Assembly: GCF_014083865.1 (NCBI RefSeq) | Contig: NZ_JACEFA010000017.1 | Location: forward strand, 1-52,702 | Origin: Paraliobacillus salinarum | GTDB lineage: Bacteria; Bacillota; Bacilli; Bacillales; Amphibacillaceae | DNA length: 52,702 nt | Reading direction: 5' to 3' | Made by a program: the position numbers and the translations under genes | Shown here: one piece after another, positions 19,751 through 29,500 of the stretch | How the letters are laid out: every line of letters begins with the position of its first letter | Position numbering within the stretch: the first letter of the stretch is position 1 | Notes under the pieces: model-generated | The model's database searches: none | What the model saw: the letters and a program-made list of their open reading frames with translations, nothing else | What the model was told of the DNA's origin: nothing

Positions 19751-20708
19751 TACTTTTAGCTTGTCTTTCCCATCTTTTTAAGTAAGGATATGGATCAAAA
19801 GACCACTCGCTATACCCGTTATCTTTATACATTCCGTAATGTAGATGTGGAGGGAATTTTCCTGAAGTACCAGGTGGTCCATAGCCTGATGAACCTACCG
19901 AACCTATTACATCTCCTGGCTTGATTACATCACCTACAGATAATCCTTCTGTAAAACCATTCAAGTGTGCATAATAGTGATAGGTGTTATAGATATCTCG
20001 AATTCCAATTCGCCAACCACCAAATCGATTCCAACCGACAATTTCAACTACACCATATCGACTGGCTTTAACTGGTGTACCGTAACTAGCGAAAATATCT
20101 GTTCCTTCATGAATTCTTCTACCACCAAAACCTCTTGCATCTCCCCAGGTGCTTCGATAAGTATAGTTATATTGAAAAGGAATTGGAAAATCGCTTTCTT
20201 CCAGATTGATTGTATCAAATGTTTTATACACAGTAGCAATCTGTTCTATAGATTTGACAGAAAGTGCCCGGTTATAATAATTCCATAATGCAATTTTAAT
20301 ATCTTGTTCAGCTATTCCGTAATTTGTTATCCAGTGAGCCATGCTATAAAGGACATCTTCATCATTTGTAATTTCTGCAAGTCCATCACCGTTACCATCT
20401 AGGCCAATCCCATCACTAATTTGTATGATTTCAGTTTGTGTTAGGTGATCAGGATTAGTAACACCAAACCAAAGTGGTTCAGAAATATCAATCGAGATTA
20501 ATCTACTTTCATCCTTCTCTTTTTTGATATTTGATTCGTATTGATCAATTGCTGCTAAGTAATACCACGGGACATGTGTTAATGCTTCCATCTTTTTAAA
20601 TATAGCTAATCTATCAGTATTCTCTTCCGGTTCTTTTTCATTAGCTATTGCCTGGGAAATAAAATAAGGAAAGATGATGCAAAATATAAGTATGATTTTT
20701 TTGGACAT
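19746..20708 (-). CDS. yunA: Secreted M23 (LytM) endopeptidase-like protein YunA
   Basis: A 320-residue exported protein: signal peptide at residues 1 to about 22 ending around A-I-A-N, a middle region resembling a lysozyme-like segment (Y-L-A-A-I-D-Q-Y-E), then a LytM domain in the last ~120 residues. Zinc ligands are visible in R-I-H-E-G-T-D (HxxxD) and in H-L-H-Y-G (HxH), so the peptidase looks intact. Such enzymes cut peptidoglycan cross-links. AAAGGGGG stands 10 bases before the ATG. It lies near yunB and yutD, as in B. subtilis. Confidence 0.88.
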   Translation of the reverse strand: MSKKIILIFCIIFPYFISQAIANEKEPEENTDRLAIFKKMEALTHVPWYYLAAIDQYESNIKKEKDESRLISIDISEPLWFGVTNPDHLTQTEIIQISDGIGLDGNGDGLAEITNDEDVLYSMAHWITNYGIAEQDIKIALWNYYNRALSVKSIEQIATVYKTFDTINLEESDFPIPFQYNYTYRSTWGDARGFGGRRIHEGTDIFASYGTPVKASRYGVVEIVGWNRFGGWRIGIRDIYNTYHYYAHLNGFTEGLSVGDVIKPGDVIGSVGSSGYGPPGTSGKFPPHLHYGMYKDNGYSEWSFDPYPYLKRWERQAKSK

Positions 20709-20918
20709 ATTATTGGCCCCCTTTCTCCAATATCATATTAGTTAGTATGTACAAGAATAGGAAAACAACAAATGTTAAAAAAAACCAGAAAGGCAATTGA
20801 AATGATTATAATAACTTTAGGTATTTATATAGTCTTGACGATATAAATTATGATAAACTAAATGAACACATGTATTTATCATTTGCTCATTTGATGTTTT
20901 AAAGGAGAAGAGTAGTAT

Positions 20919-21194
20919 ATGATTGAAGTGCAAGGAAGAACATACGAAATAATTGAAGAGAGTAAATCAGGTTTTGATGAAAAGGCGTTTGAAGAAAGAT
21001 ATAGTGATATCTTAACAAAGTATGACTTTATTGTTGGAGATTGGGGCTATGAACAGCTTCGATTAAAAGGCTTTTATGATGATCAAAATCCGAAAGCCAC
21101 TTTTGATACAAAATTTAGTACAGCAGATGACTATTTGTATGAATACTGTAATTTTGGCTGTGCATACTTTATTGTAAAACGCATCGATAAATAG
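20919..21194 (+). CDS. yutD: YutD family protein (DUF1027)
   Basis: A 91-residue cytoplasmic protein with the family blocks Y-D-F-I-V-G-D-W-G-Y-E-Q-L-R-L-K-G-F-Y and Y-L-Y-E-Y-C-N-F-G-C-A-Y-F-I-V. It is widely conserved in Bacilli with no established biochemical function. AAGGAG precedes the ATG. The neighbours yutC and lipA of B. subtilis are not present at this site. Confidence 0.88.
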   Translation: MIEVQGRTYEIIEESKSGFDEKAFEERYSDILTKYDFIVGDWGYEQLRLKGFYDDQNPKATFDTKFSTADDYLYEYCNFGCAYFIVKRIDK

Positions 21195-21266
21195 TCGGTG
21201 TGTTTTAAATTCACAATAAATTATTTTGTGAGGAGAATGTTTACAAGATAGAAGGAGTGACTCAAT

Positions 21267-21719
21267 ATGAAAAGCATAACCATTTTATATGCAAGCATGA
21301 CAGGGAATACAGAAGAAATAGCTGAAATCATTGAGTCATATATCGAGAAACAAGGAATAGAGGTAAAGCGATATCAAATTGGCTTTGATGGATTTGAAAT
21401 AGATCAGTTATTTGATACAGATGGTGTGTTAATTGGTACGTATACAGATGGGGATGGAGATCTTCCATTCGAGGCGGAAGATATATATGATGCCATAGAA
21501 CAAGTAGATTTAAAGGGGATTCCATTTGGGCTGTTTGGTTCTTGTGACTCCATGTACACATTCTATGGAGGTGCGATAGATTCATTTGAAACATTAGTGA
21601 AAGAGCGTGGCGCTAATGTCGTAGTTCCTACATTAAAAATTGAACTCTATCCAGAAATAGAAGATATAAAAACGTGTGAAACGTTTGCACAAGCATTTAT
21701 TGAAAATAGTACCAAATAG
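21267..21719 (+). CDS. Flavodoxin (YkuN/YkuP type)
   Basis: A 150-residue short-chain flavodoxin, an FMN electron carrier. The phosphate-binding loop is A-S-M-T-G-N-T-E-E-I-A near residues 9-19; a glycine-rich loop with aromatic residue, T-Y-T-D-G-D-G, and G-S-C-D-S-M-Y near residue 93 follow as in Bacillus YkuN/YkuP. AGAAGGAG lies upstream. It may serve the ferredoxin/flavodoxin reductase YumC encoded further on, which is inference. The 3' end enters a perfect bidirectional terminator. Confidence 0.93.
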   Translation: MKSITILYASMTGNTEEIAEIIESYIEKQGIEVKRYQIGFDGFEIDQLFDTDGVLIGTYTDGDGDLPFEAEDIYDAIEQVDLKGIPFGLFGSCDSMYTFYGGAIDSFETLVKERGANVVVPTLKIELYPEIEDIKTCETFAQAFIENSTK

Positions 21720-21762
21720 AAAGAAACAGGTTGATTAAAAACATAACCTGTTTCTTTCTTCT
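21719..21762. terminator. Bidirectional terminator between flavodoxin and yutG
   Basis: GAAAGAAACAGGTT (21719-21732) is an exact inverted copy of AACCTGTTTCTTTC (21745-21758). The first base belongs to the flavodoxin stop codon, and yutG ends only 5 bases beyond the other arm. Confidence 0.88.
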
Positions 21763-21763
21763 T

Positions 21764-22279
21764 CTATTCCTCGTCTAAATCTTCATCTTCTGCAACGCTA
21801 TGTGCCAGACGGCTTGATGCTGCAGCAGCGATAGCTCCTACGATATCATCTAAGAAAGTATGACACTGTCCAGTTGATTTATCGTTTAATTTTTCTAAAA
21901 TACCTGGTTTTTGCTTATCAATATAACCATAATTAGTAAATCCAATTGAACCATATACATTAACAATAGAAAAAGCAATGATCTCATCTACTCCATATAA
22001 GCTTTCATCTACCTCGATCGTTTCTTGTAATGGGGAAGCAAGTTGTTTCTTTTCAGCGAGTACATCTAATTGTATTCCAGTCAAAATCGCATTTTGTACT
22101 TCTCGCTTACCTAACACTTTTTCTACATTATACATACAGCTTTCCATTGTTAAATGGTCATGGTATTTACTTTGTAGATAATATACGAGCTCACCAATAT
22201 CCTTAATTGTTACACCGCGTTCAATCAGCCAATCTCTAGCCTTTTGTTCTAGTTCCGTTCTTGTTCTCTCTTTTGCCAT
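21764..22279 (-). CDS. yutG: Phosphatidylglycerophosphatase A-related protein YutG
   Basis: A 171-residue soluble relative of PgpA. Blocks G-V-D-E-I-I-A-F-S-I-V-N-V-Y-G-S-I-G and C-H-T-F-L-D-D-I-V-G-A-I-A-A-A fit the family, with the acidic D-D-x-V-G expected at the active site. The strongly hydrophobic helices of Gram-negative PgpA are absent, and the tail is acidic. It is the YutG type of Bacilli, whose role in phospholipid metabolism is not proven. It is transcribed divergently from yutH. Confidence 0.85.
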   Translation of the reverse strand: MAKERTRTELEQKARDWLIERGVTIKDIGELVYYLQSKYHDHLTMESCMYNVEKVLGKREVQNAILTGIQLDVLAEKKQLASPLQETIEVDESLYGVDEIIAFSIVNVYGSIGFTNYGYIDKQKPGILEKLNDKSTGQCHTFLDDIVGAIAAAASSRLAHSVAEDEDLDEE

Positions 22280-22412
22280 CTACTTATCCCACCATTCATT
22301 TACAAACATTTTATTATTACTATACCCTTATACAGCTCATTCAAACGAATAGAAACGGTTCTTTTCTAAAGAGTAGATACGTAAAGTATACCATCAGAAA
22401 GGAGCGTATGTA

Positions 22413-23375
22413 ATGGATATTATACATCAATACGTGCCATATTTTAATGGAAAGCTAGTGAATATTGGAAATCGTGAGGCTTATTATGTTGAAGGAAATT
22501 ATTATTTCATTGTTCCAACAGCTGAAACGGAGCATGTCCATATGGAGCAGGAATGGCTTGCTAATCATTTGATCGATCAGGATTATTTACGAGTCGCCAA
22601 AACAATAAAGAATATACATGGAACATATATTACAGAAGAAAATGGTCAACATTATATTGCATTACAAGCAATGAAGTATCCTTATGAATTACTAGACACA
22701 CCGATTAGATTGGCTACATTTCATTCTATAGGTAAGAGTTATTCATATTCACCAAGCTATGCAACTGCTTATGGAGAGTGGCAGAACTTATGGGAGAAAA
22801 AAATGATGTTATATGAAGCGTATTATCAATCACAATTACAAGCTCGACCTGTCACGCGATATCAGCGATTACTTATTGATACATTTCCATATATGATAGG
22901 ATTAACAGAAAATGCGATTCAGTATTTAAATGAATCGAATCAAGAAACAAGGTTTACTTTATTCGATCAAGGGTGTATTACATTTAAACGTTACACAGAT
23001 CAATTGGATCAGCCATTTATATTTTCTAATCAATTTATATATGATCATCCAGTGAGAGATATAGCAGAACATATACGACCATATTTTTTGAAAGAAGATG
23101 GCCATAAACAAGTAGCGCTTTTTCTTGAAAAGTATGAGCAGATAGCTCCTTTATCTATTTTTAGCTGGCGCTTGTTATATGCTCGTCTGATCCTACCTAT
23201 TCATCTGTTGGACTTTATTGACAGAGCAGTAGGCGAACCAAATAACGAGGGAATATTTGAAGAATACCGAAAATTATTAGACGATCAACATAACTATGAA
23301 GCACACCTTAAATCATTTTTTCAAGATAATCGAATCGACCCGTTTAAGAATCAAATCTATGAGTTAGATTGGTAA
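22413..23375 (+). CDS. yutH: Spore coat-associated protein YutH
   Basis: A 320-residue protein of the CotS/YutH group, which has a kinase-like (aminoglycoside phosphotransferase) fold. The product is rich in Tyr and Gln, and includes F-D-Q-G-C-I-T-F-K-R-Y where true kinases have the HxDxxxxN loop; the catalytic Asp/Asn pair is not evident, so it may be structural. AAAGGAG precedes the ATG. It lies directly upstream of hom as in B. subtilis; a separate promoter for hom suggests separate control. Confidence 0.87.
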   Translation: MDIIHQYVPYFNGKLVNIGNREAYYVEGNYYFIVPTAETEHVHMEQEWLANHLIDQDYLRVAKTIKNIHGTYITEENGQHYIALQAMKYPYELLDTPIRLATFHSIGKSYSYSPSYATAYGEWQNLWEKKMMLYEAYYQSQLQARPVTRYQRLLIDTFPYMIGLTENAIQYLNESNQETRFTLFDQGCITFKRYTDQLDQPFIFSNQFIYDHPVRDIAEHIRPYFLKEDGHKQVALFLEKYEQIAPLSIFSWRLLYARLILPIHLLDFIDRAVGEPNNEGIFEEYRKLLDDQHNYEAHLKSFFQDNRIDPFKNQIYELDW

Positions 23376-23409
23376 TCTTATTTTTTCAGAAATTTTAGGT
23401 AATTGGTTC

Positions 23410-23438
23410 TTGAATAAATGGATCAAGGAAGGTATAAT
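23410..23438 (+). promoter_or_regulatory. Sigma-A promoter for hom-thrC-thrB
   Basis: TTGAAT (23410-23415), 17 bases, TATAAT (23433-23438). The predicted start near 23445 leaves a leader of about 50 bases, too short for a known riboswitch. Confidence 0.78.
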
Positions 23439-23493
23439 GTCCACTATAGATAAACAAATGTGTTTTTAAAGTGAACAGGGGGAGGCGTTCTTT

Positions 23494-24786
23494 GTGGAAA
23501 AAATTCATGTCGGTTTATGTGGTCTAGGAACAGTTGGAACGGGTGTAGTTAAAATCCTACAAGACCATAAAGAACATATTAAACATAAGCTTGGTTGTGA
23601 AATAGAGATTACTAAAGTACTTGTGAACAATATGGAGAAGAAACGAGATGTTGTGATTAAACGAGATTGGCTAACTAGTGATCCAGCCGAACTTGTTGAT
23701 GACGAAGCGATTGATGTCATTATTGAAGTCATGGGTGGAATTGAAGATACCAATAAATTATTAGAGCGAGCATTAGAGAATAAAAAGCATATTGTCACAG
23801 CAAATAAAGATTTGATGGCTGTACACGGACAAAAGTTGTTACGCTTAGCAAAGAAGAATAACTGCGATATCCTTTATGATGCAAGTGTAGCTGGTGGGAT
23901 TCCTATTCTTCGCTCCTTATCAGATGGTTTGGCATCTGACCATATTCAAAAAATAATGGGTATTGTCAATGGAACAACAAACTATATGATGACAAAAATG
24001 GCTGATGAAGGACTCGCGTATGAGGAAGTATTAAAGGAAGCGCAAGATTTAGGTTTTGCAGAAGCCGATCCAACCGCTGATGTAGATGGGTTAGATGCTG
24101 CAAGAAAAATGACATTGCTTGCTAATTTAGCTTTTAAAATGGAGCTTCATTTAGAAGATGTCGATGTTTCGGGTATACGAAACATTACACAAGAAGACAT
24201 TAGTTTCGCGGATAGCCTTGGTTATACGATTAAATTAATCGGAATTGCTTCAATGAATCATGGAAAGGCAGAGGTGACAGTAGAACCAACTTTATTACCT
24301 AAAGATCACCCACTAGCACTTGTGAAAAATGAATTTAATGCAGTATATGTGTATGGTGAAGCAGTTGGCGAAACAATGTTTTATGGACCAGGAGCAGGAA
24401 GCTTACCTACAGCAACAGCAGTAGTATCAGATTTAATGGAAGTAGTGAAAAACATCCGCTTAGGTATTAGTGGGAGTGCCCATATAGATCCGCAATTTGA
24501 TCGTCAATTAAAAGAAGATAAAGAAAAATATTCGCGACATTTTATTCGCTTAGATGTAGATGATCAGGCTGGTGCATTCCAAGAAATCACGAATATTTTC
24601 TCTGAGCATGAAGTTAGTTTCGCTAAAATACTTCAATTACCAGGGGATCAAGAGAAAACTGCTGAAATAGTAATGGTTACGCACAAGATTAGTAGAGAGC
24701 AATTATTAATGAGTATGGCAAAATTAGAAGGCTTAGGTGTCGTTAAACGTTTAATTAGCCATTATCGAGTAGACGGGGAGGAATAA
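23494..24786 (+). CDS. hom: Homoserine dehydrogenase
   Basis: Reduces aspartate semialdehyde to homoserine, the branch point to threonine and methionine. The NAD(P)-binding motif G-L-G-T-V-G-T-G-V is at residues 9-17; the catalytic region includes A-N-K-D-L and G-I-V-N-G-T-T-N-Y-M. Residues from about 350 form an ACT domain that usually gives threonine feedback inhibition. The 430-residue length is standard. Start is GTG with GGGGGAGG upstream. It heads the operon with thrC and thrB. Confidence 0.97.
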   Translation: MEKIHVGLCGLGTVGTGVVKILQDHKEHIKHKLGCEIEITKVLVNNMEKKRDVVIKRDWLTSDPAELVDDEAIDVIIEVMGGIEDTNKLLERALENKKHIVTANKDLMAVHGQKLLRLAKKNNCDILYDASVAGGIPILRSLSDGLASDHIQKIMGIVNGTTNYMMTKMADEGLAYEEVLKEAQDLGFAEADPTADVDGLDAARKMTLLANLAFKMELHLEDVDVSGIRNITQEDISFADSLGYTIKLIGIASMNHGKAEVTVEPTLLPKDHPLALVKNEFNAVYVYGEAVGETMFYGPGAGSLPTATAVVSDLMEVVKNIRLGISGSAHIDPQFDRQLKEDKEKYSRHFIRLDVDDQAGAFQEITNIFSEHEVSFAKILQLPGDQEKTAEIVMVTHKISREQLLMSMAKLEGLGVVKRLISHYRVDGEE

Positions 24787-24789
24787 GAA

Positions 24790-25851
24790 ATGGCTTGGGA
24801 AGGATTACTAAAACATTATCAATCCTATTTACCTGTAGGAGAAAATACACCATTACTTACACTACACGAAGGGAATACACCCTTAATCAAGTTGGATAAC
24901 TTATCAAAAAAATATGATGTAGAAGCATACGCCAAGGTAGAAGGTATTAATCCCACTGGCTCATTTAAAGACCGTGGTATGGTAATGGCGATGGCAAAAG
25001 CAATTGAAGCTGGCACAGAAGCTGTTATTTGTGCATCAACTGGAAATACATCTGCATCAGCAGCTGCTTTTGCTGCACGTGCAGGCTTACGTTGTATCAT
25101 TGTTATTCCTGAAGGTAAAATCGCACAAGGGAAACTAGCGCAAGCAGTGATGTATGGGGCAGAAATTTACTCCATTAAAGGGAACTTTGACGATGCATTA
25201 CGCATTGTTCGCAAATTAGGCGAACAAGATGGTATTACATTAGTTAATTCTGTAAATCCACACCGAATTGATGGACAGAAAACAGCAGCATTTGAAATAT
25301 GTGACGTATTAGGTAGTGCGCCCGAATATTTATTTATTCCAGTAGGTAATGCAGGAAATATTACAGCTTATTGGAAAGGTTTTAAAGAATACAATGAACA
25401 TAAACATACGGGCTTACCGAAAATGATGGGGTATGAAGCAAGTGGTGCAGCCGCAATTGTACATGACCGCGTTTTTGAAAATCCTGAAACAGTCGGTACA
25501 GCGATTCGAATTGGTAATCCGGCTAGCTGGAAACAAGCGGTGGCAGCACGTGATGAATCTGGAGGAACCATTGATGAAATAACGGATGAACAGATGATTG
25601 AAGCTTATCAATGGATGGCATCAAATGAAGGAATATTTGCTGAACCAGCATCTAATGCATCAGTAGCAGGTTTATTCAAAGCACTAGAACAAGGTAAAGT
25701 GAAAAAAGGTTCAAAAGTAGTTTGTGTGCTGACAGGTAATGGGTTAAAAGATCCGAATACTGCGATTGATTATAGCGAAATAAAACCAATTGTTCTTCCA
25801 AATGAAGAAGAGACAGTAATGAAAGAAATTTTAGGTAGTGTATCTGTATGA
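24790..25851 (+). CDS. thrC: Threonine synthase
   Basis: PLP enzyme converting O-phosphohomoserine to threonine. The PLP lysine is Lys60 in T-G-S-F-K-D-R-G, and the phosphate loop P-V-G-N-A-G-N-I is visible near residue 180. The 353-residue length fits the short Bacillus type. GGGGAGG precedes the ATG at the end of hom (3-base gap), and its stop overlaps thrB by 4 bases (ATGA). Confidence 0.97.
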   Translation: MAWEGLLKHYQSYLPVGENTPLLTLHEGNTPLIKLDNLSKKYDVEAYAKVEGINPTGSFKDRGMVMAMAKAIEAGTEAVICASTGNTSASAAAFAARAGLRCIIVIPEGKIAQGKLAQAVMYGAEIYSIKGNFDDALRIVRKLGEQDGITLVNSVNPHRIDGQKTAAFEICDVLGSAPEYLFIPVGNAGNITAYWKGFKEYNEHKHTGLPKMMGYEASGAAAIVHDRVFENPETVGTAIRIGNPASWKQAVAARDESGGTIDEITDEQMIEAYQWMASNEGIFAEPASNASVAGLFKALEQGKVKKGSKVVCVLTGNGLKDPNTAIDYSEIKPIVLPNEEETVMKEILGSVSV

Positions 25852-26735
25852 GTTGGGTGATCCATGTGCCAGCAACCACTGCGAATTTGGGTGCTGGCTT
25901 TGATTCAATTGGTGTAGCGTTAAATTTATATTTAACCTTAGAAGCCGAATTATCTGAGGAATGGGAGTTCATTCCTCTTTCTGATGGGATGGATGATCTT
26001 CCGTCAGGTAAGTCGAATTTAATATACGAAATTGCTTATCAAGTAGCTAACCAATTTGGATATGATGAAGTACCAGCATGTAGGGTGAAAATGACAAGTG
26101 ATATACCTTTAGCTAGAGGATTAGGAAGTAGCGCTACCGCTATTGTTGCTGGAATTGAACTAGCAAATGTGTTGTTGAACCTATCTTTAACTACAGAACA
26201 GAAATTAGAGATTGCTACAGTGGTTGAAGGACACCCTGATAATGTTGCTCCTTCTATACTAGGTGGATGTGTCATTGGACATTATGATAATCAATTAAAT
26301 TGGATTCATGTTCCGATACATGATCTGACTTTTTTAGCGATGATTCCTTCTTTTGAATTAAAAACATCGGAAGCAAGGTCTGTCCTACCAGCAACATTTT
26401 CTTATAAGGAAAGTGTACAAGCTAGTAGTGTGGCAAATGTTAGTGTGGCTGCAATCTGTCAAGGAAATTGGTCGTTGCTCGGTGAAATGATGGAGAAGGA
26501 TCGTTTCCATCAGCCATACAGAAAAGCGTTAATTCCTCATTATGATGCATTAATGGAGCTTGTAAAAGAAGATGTTTATGGCGCATTTTTAAGTGGAGCC
26601 GGTCCAACCATGATTGCATTGGCAAATGAAGCGGTCATTAATCAGAAGCTAGAACAATGGAAAAATGCCTATCCCACTTTTCACTGGCTACCGTTGCAAG
26701 TGGAAAATAACGGTGTAACTGTAAAAGAAATATAA
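25848..26735 (+). CDS. thrB: Homoserine kinase
   Basis: GHMP-family kinase that phosphorylates homoserine for ThrC. Motif 1 is [13 protein letters not shown], the ATP loop is [11 protein letters not shown], and motif 3 is F-L-S-G-A-G-P-T. The 295-residue length is normal. It starts inside the thrC stop by a 4-base ATGA overlap, so translation is coupled. A G-U-rich terminator follows. Confidence 0.96.
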   Translation: MSWVIHVPATTANLGAGFDSIGVALNLYLTLEAELSEEWEFIPLSDGMDDLPSGKSNLIYEIAYQVANQFGYDEVPACRVKMTSDIPLARGLGSSATAIVAGIELANVLLNLSLTTEQKLEIATVVEGHPDNVAPSILGGCVIGHYDNQLNWIHVPIHDLTFLAMIPSFELKTSEARSVLPATFSYKESVQASSVANVSVAAICQGNWSLLGEMMEKDRFHQPYRKALIPHYDALMELVKEDVYGAFLSGAGPTMIALANEAVINQKLEQWKNAYPTFHWLPLQVENNGVTVKEI

Positions 26736-26754
26736 TAATAGGTTTACTATTAGA

Positions 26755-26795
26755 GGTGGTGGCGTGATTTTCACGTCATCATCTTTTTTTATTGG
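26755..26795 (+). terminator. Terminator after thrB
   Basis: GGTGGTGGCGTGA pairs with TCACGTCATCATC using several G-U pairs, followed by seven T. The G-U pairs make it much stronger as RNA on the plus strand than in reverse. Confidence 0.8.
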
Positions 26796-26869
26796 GATAT
26801 ATCTAGTGAATAATGTTTAACAGACGTATTTGCTAGTGTTTTGTTCTCGAATGATGGGAAAATTAGTTT

Positions 26870-27181
26870 TATCGTACAATCGAGAGATGTTTTTCGATGT
26901 GAGTGAATGAAATGTAGAGTTATTCGAACAAAAGCGTCTGTTTTTTTGTTGCTAATGACTGAAATAAGGTGTTATTCGAACAAAAGCGTCTATTTTTTTG
27001 TTGTTAATGACTGAAATAAGGTGTAATTCGAACAAAAGCGTCTATTCTTTTGCTGCTAATGACCGAAATAAGATGTGATTCGAACAAAAGCCTCAATTTT
27101 TCCATTGCTAATGATCGAAACACGATATTATTCGATCACCAATGCCCTATTGTCTACTGCAAATGATCGAAAAAACACAAT
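26870..27181. repeat. 52-bp tandem repeat array, about five copies
   Basis: Units begin ATTCGAACAAAAGCGTCT at 26922, 26974, 27026 and 27078, and a decayed copy begins ATTCGATCACC at 27130, an exact 52-base period. Each unit continues with a T run, then TTGCTAATGACTGAAATAAG. The first two copies differ at only three positions; copies four and five diverge stepwise. A very weak copy may precede at 26870. There is no repeat/spacer alternation and no open frame. No gene was found in the whole gap 26736-27270. Confidence 0.9.
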
Positions 27182-27217
27182 TTTATTAACACTCTGACAA
27201 CATTTCGTTAAAAATTA

Positions 27218-27246
27218 AAAAAACGACACGATTAGTAAACGTGTCG
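27218..27246 (-). terminator. Terminator of yutI
   Basis: CGACACG (27224-27230) and CGTGTCG (27240-27246) form a stem; read on the minus strand it is followed by seven T. Confidence 0.85.
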
Positions 27247-27270
27247 CTTTTACATATGCATTTATATCAT

Positions 27271-27495
27271 TTAAAATACTTGTTCAATTTCAGTAACGCC
27301 TGGAACTTCAGCCATAAGTGCGCGTTCGATCCCTGCTTTAAGTGTAATCGTTGAACTTGGGCAGTTTCCGCATGCTCCCATTAAACGAAGACGTACAATG
27401 CCTTCATCAACATCTACTAGCTCAACATCGCCGCCATCACGCAGTAAGAATGGACGTAATTTATTTAATACTTCTTGCACTTGCTCTTGCATCAT
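27271..27495 (-). CDS. yutI: NifU C-terminal-domain Fe-S carrier YutI
   Basis: A 74-residue NifU-like (Nfu) domain that carries a [4Fe-4S] cluster between two subunits and hands it to targets. The core is [11 protein letters not shown] and the cluster motif is G-A-C-G-N-C-P-S-S with Cys42 and Cys45. The start was set at 27495 because GAAAGGGGA lies about 7 bases upstream; a longer frame to 27516 reads through this ribosome site. It functionally complements the suf operon and yutM. Confidence 0.92.
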   Translation of the reverse strand: MMQEQVQEVLNKLRPFLLRDGGDVELVDVDEGIVRLRLMGACGNCPSSTITLKAGIERALMAEVPGVTEIEQVF

Positions 27496-27659
27496 CCATC
27501 TTCCCCTTTCTATCATCTTTTATTAGTATATCATTTTTTTGAAAAAAATCTATGCGTAAGATCACGTCATTTTCAAGAATTATTTTAACTTTCTCGAAAA
27601 GTTTTGTAAAATAGAATTAATAAAGGGATTAGATTATTGATTGAAGTGGAGGGATACAA

Positions 27660-27968
27660 TTGATTCAGCTAATCGTTTATGGTGCAGAGCAGTTATGTGC
27701 AAGTTGTGTGAATGCGCCTAGCTCAAAGGAAACGTTCGATTGGTTACAAGCCGCTGTAGATAGAAAGTTTATTGATGCGAATCAAATTGTTTATACGTAT
27801 ATTGATATTTTTAATGAAGAAAATGCAGAAGAGCATCAGCATTGGATTGAACAAATCAAACGTGATGAATTATTTTATCCCGCAGTTGTAGTAAACGATA
27901 CATTAGTAGATGAAGGAGTTATTCGAATTCAAAAAGTCTACCAAGCGATTCAAGAACAACTTAATTAA
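27660..27968 (+). CDS. yuzD: YuzD family thioredoxin-like protein
   Basis: A 102-residue protein of the YuzD family (DUF1462), with a thioredoxin-like N-terminus and a CxxC centre in Q-L-C-A-S-C-V-N near residues 13-16. Function unknown. Start is TTG with GTGGAGGG upstream. It is divergent from yutI, as in B. subtilis where yuzD is next to yutI. Confidence 0.85.
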   Translation: MIQLIVYGAEQLCASCVNAPSSKETFDWLQAAVDRKFIDANQIVYTYIDIFNEENAEEHQHWIEQIKRDELFYPAVVVNDTLVDEGVIRIQKVYQAIQEQLN

Positions 27969-28150
27969 ATAATGTAACAACCTCATTTATAAAAAAACAA
28001 TAATGTCTTTGCAACTAATTAAAAAATATTGATAAACCTATATCCCCCAGGGTTTATCTGTTTGAGTTAAGGAGCCATATAAGATGATTAGTCCAATTTA
28101 AAAAACCCTCATTTTTATACGCGAAAAATTTTAATTTGGGGGATATAAAA

Positions 28151-29350
28151 ATGAATAGAAGCTTTTCACTATTACTAACGGGACAGTCACTTGCAAATAT
28201 TGGTGACGTCCTCTATATGGTAGGTATTATTAGTGCGATTTTTGGTTTAACAGGATCTGCCACAGCATCGTCTTTTGTACCATTTACTATAACAACATCA
28301 ATGTTTGTGTCCAATTTATTAACGCCTTTATTGATTGAAAGAGTGAACTTGAAATGGTTATTGGCAGGTTCACAATTAGGAAAAACAATCCTGATGGTTG
28401 TATTAGGATTATTTTTAACTGGATTGTCGGGAACAAACTATCATTTGATATTCTTAATAATATCTGGTGTTGCATTGCTTGACGGATGTGCTAAGCCAAT
28501 AATGCATTCAATGATACCGCAATATGTTAATCCTGATAAGCTAGTACAAGCAAACGGACTATCCGAAACAGTATTACAGCTTATTCAGACAGTTATGTGG
28601 TTTGTAGGGAGTTTATTTTTGGTACTGACGAGTCCACAACAAATTGTTTGGATCGTGAGCATTCTGTTTGTAGTATCAAGTGTTTTGTTGTGTTTCCTTG
28701 AAAGTGTTGACCAACAGAAAGAATCACAAAAAGGCAAATTGATTCAGATTAAAAAGGGTTGGAACGACTTATTATCTACTCCTGTATTACGAAAAATAGC
28801 GGTAATGGAGGTGTTAGAAACCGTAGCTGGAACCGTTTGGATTGCTGCTATTTTATATGTGTTTGTCAATGATGCACTACAAGTTGGCGAAGAGTGGTGG
28901 GGTTTTATTAACGGCTCGTTCTTTTTAGGGTTAATAGTTGGAAGTATATATTGTATAAAATATTCTACTGTGGTAGAGAAAAATCTAAGTAAACTAATTT
29001 TAATTAGTACCTTATTTAGTTTTGTGGTGACAATTCTGTTCGGCGTTACTAGCGTTCCAATTATAGCTTTAGTACTTTCTCTTGGAATTGGCATTTCTGA
29101 ACAAATAAGGGCAATTCCTTTGCAAGCAATAATCCAGACCAGTGTTCCAAAGAAAAAATTAACAACAGTTTATACATCCTTAGGAGCTATATCAACAGGC
29201 ATATTCGGAGTTGCATCTCTTATTATGGGAATATTGGCTGACTTGGTTGGAGTTAGAAGTGTTTTTCTGGTTTCAGGAGTGATGCTTGCTATCGTTTCCG
29301 TGATTGTATATAGAAATAAACATTTGTTTGTTCGAAATATAGTGGAGTAA
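28151..29350 (+). CDS. MFS transporter
   Basis: A 399-residue integral membrane protein with about eleven to twelve hydrophobic segments and the M-N-R-S-F-S-L-L-L-T-G-Q-S-L-A-N-I-G-D start common to the MFS subgroup with macrolide/drug exporter-like members. The central basic loop (residues about 185-210) separates two halves. The ATG at 28151 is preceded by GGGGGAT. It interrupts the usual yuzD-dapF neighbourhood and has its own terminator, so it looks like an inserted single gene. The substrate cannot be deduced. Confidence 0.83.
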   Translation: MNRSFSLLLTGQSLANIGDVLYMVGIISAIFGLTGSATASSFVPFTITTSMFVSNLLTPLLIERVNLKWLLAGSQLGKTILMVVLGLFLTGLSGTNYHLIFLIISGVALLDGCAKPIMHSMIPQYVNPDKLVQANGLSETVLQLIQTVMWFVGSLFLVLTSPQQIVWIVSILFVVSSVLLCFLESVDQQKESQKGKLIQIKKGWNDLLSTPVLRKIAVMEVLETVAGTVWIAAILYVFVNDALQVGEEWWGFINGSFFLGLIVGSIYCIKYSTVVEKNLSKLILISTLFSFVVTILFGVTSVPIIALVLSLGIGISEQIRAIPLQAIIQTSVPKKKLTTVYTSLGAISTGIFGVASLIMGILADLVGVRSVFLVSGVMLAIVSVIVYRNKHLFVRNIVE

Positions 29351-29356
29351 AACGTA

Positions 29357-29400
29357 ATAGTGTGGGTTTCAGAATTATTGCAAGCCCACACTATCATTTT
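29357..29400 (+). terminator. Terminator after the MFS gene
   Basis: ATAGTGTGGGTTT (29357-29369) pairs with AAGCCCACACTAT (29382-29394) with one G-U pair, followed by CATTTTTAT. Confidence 0.82.
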
Positions 29401-29500
29401 TATAAAAATGAATACCTGCGACTATTGGGTGGTTTTAGACGGGAATTCTGTAAGTTTTTAATACTAAATTTAAAAAGAAATTACTAATTCGGAGGCTAAT

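Noticed and set aside
21211-21231. TCACAA-n9-TTGTGA palindrome before the flavodoxin as a Fur or Rex operator
   Set aside because: The arms are in the reverse order for Rex, and it does not match the Fur consensus. No T tail for a terminator. Left unassigned.
23439-23493. T-box or riboswitch before hom
   Set aside because: The leader after the sigma-A promoter is about 50 bases, without terminator or conserved T-box sequence.
26922-27181. CRISPR-like array
   Set aside because: The whole 52-base unit repeats, with no unique spacers between short repeats, and divergence runs along the array. No cas genes are nearby.
29401-29500. Lysine riboswitch before dapF
   Set aside because: The 100-base leader contains none of the L-box motifs and is too short.
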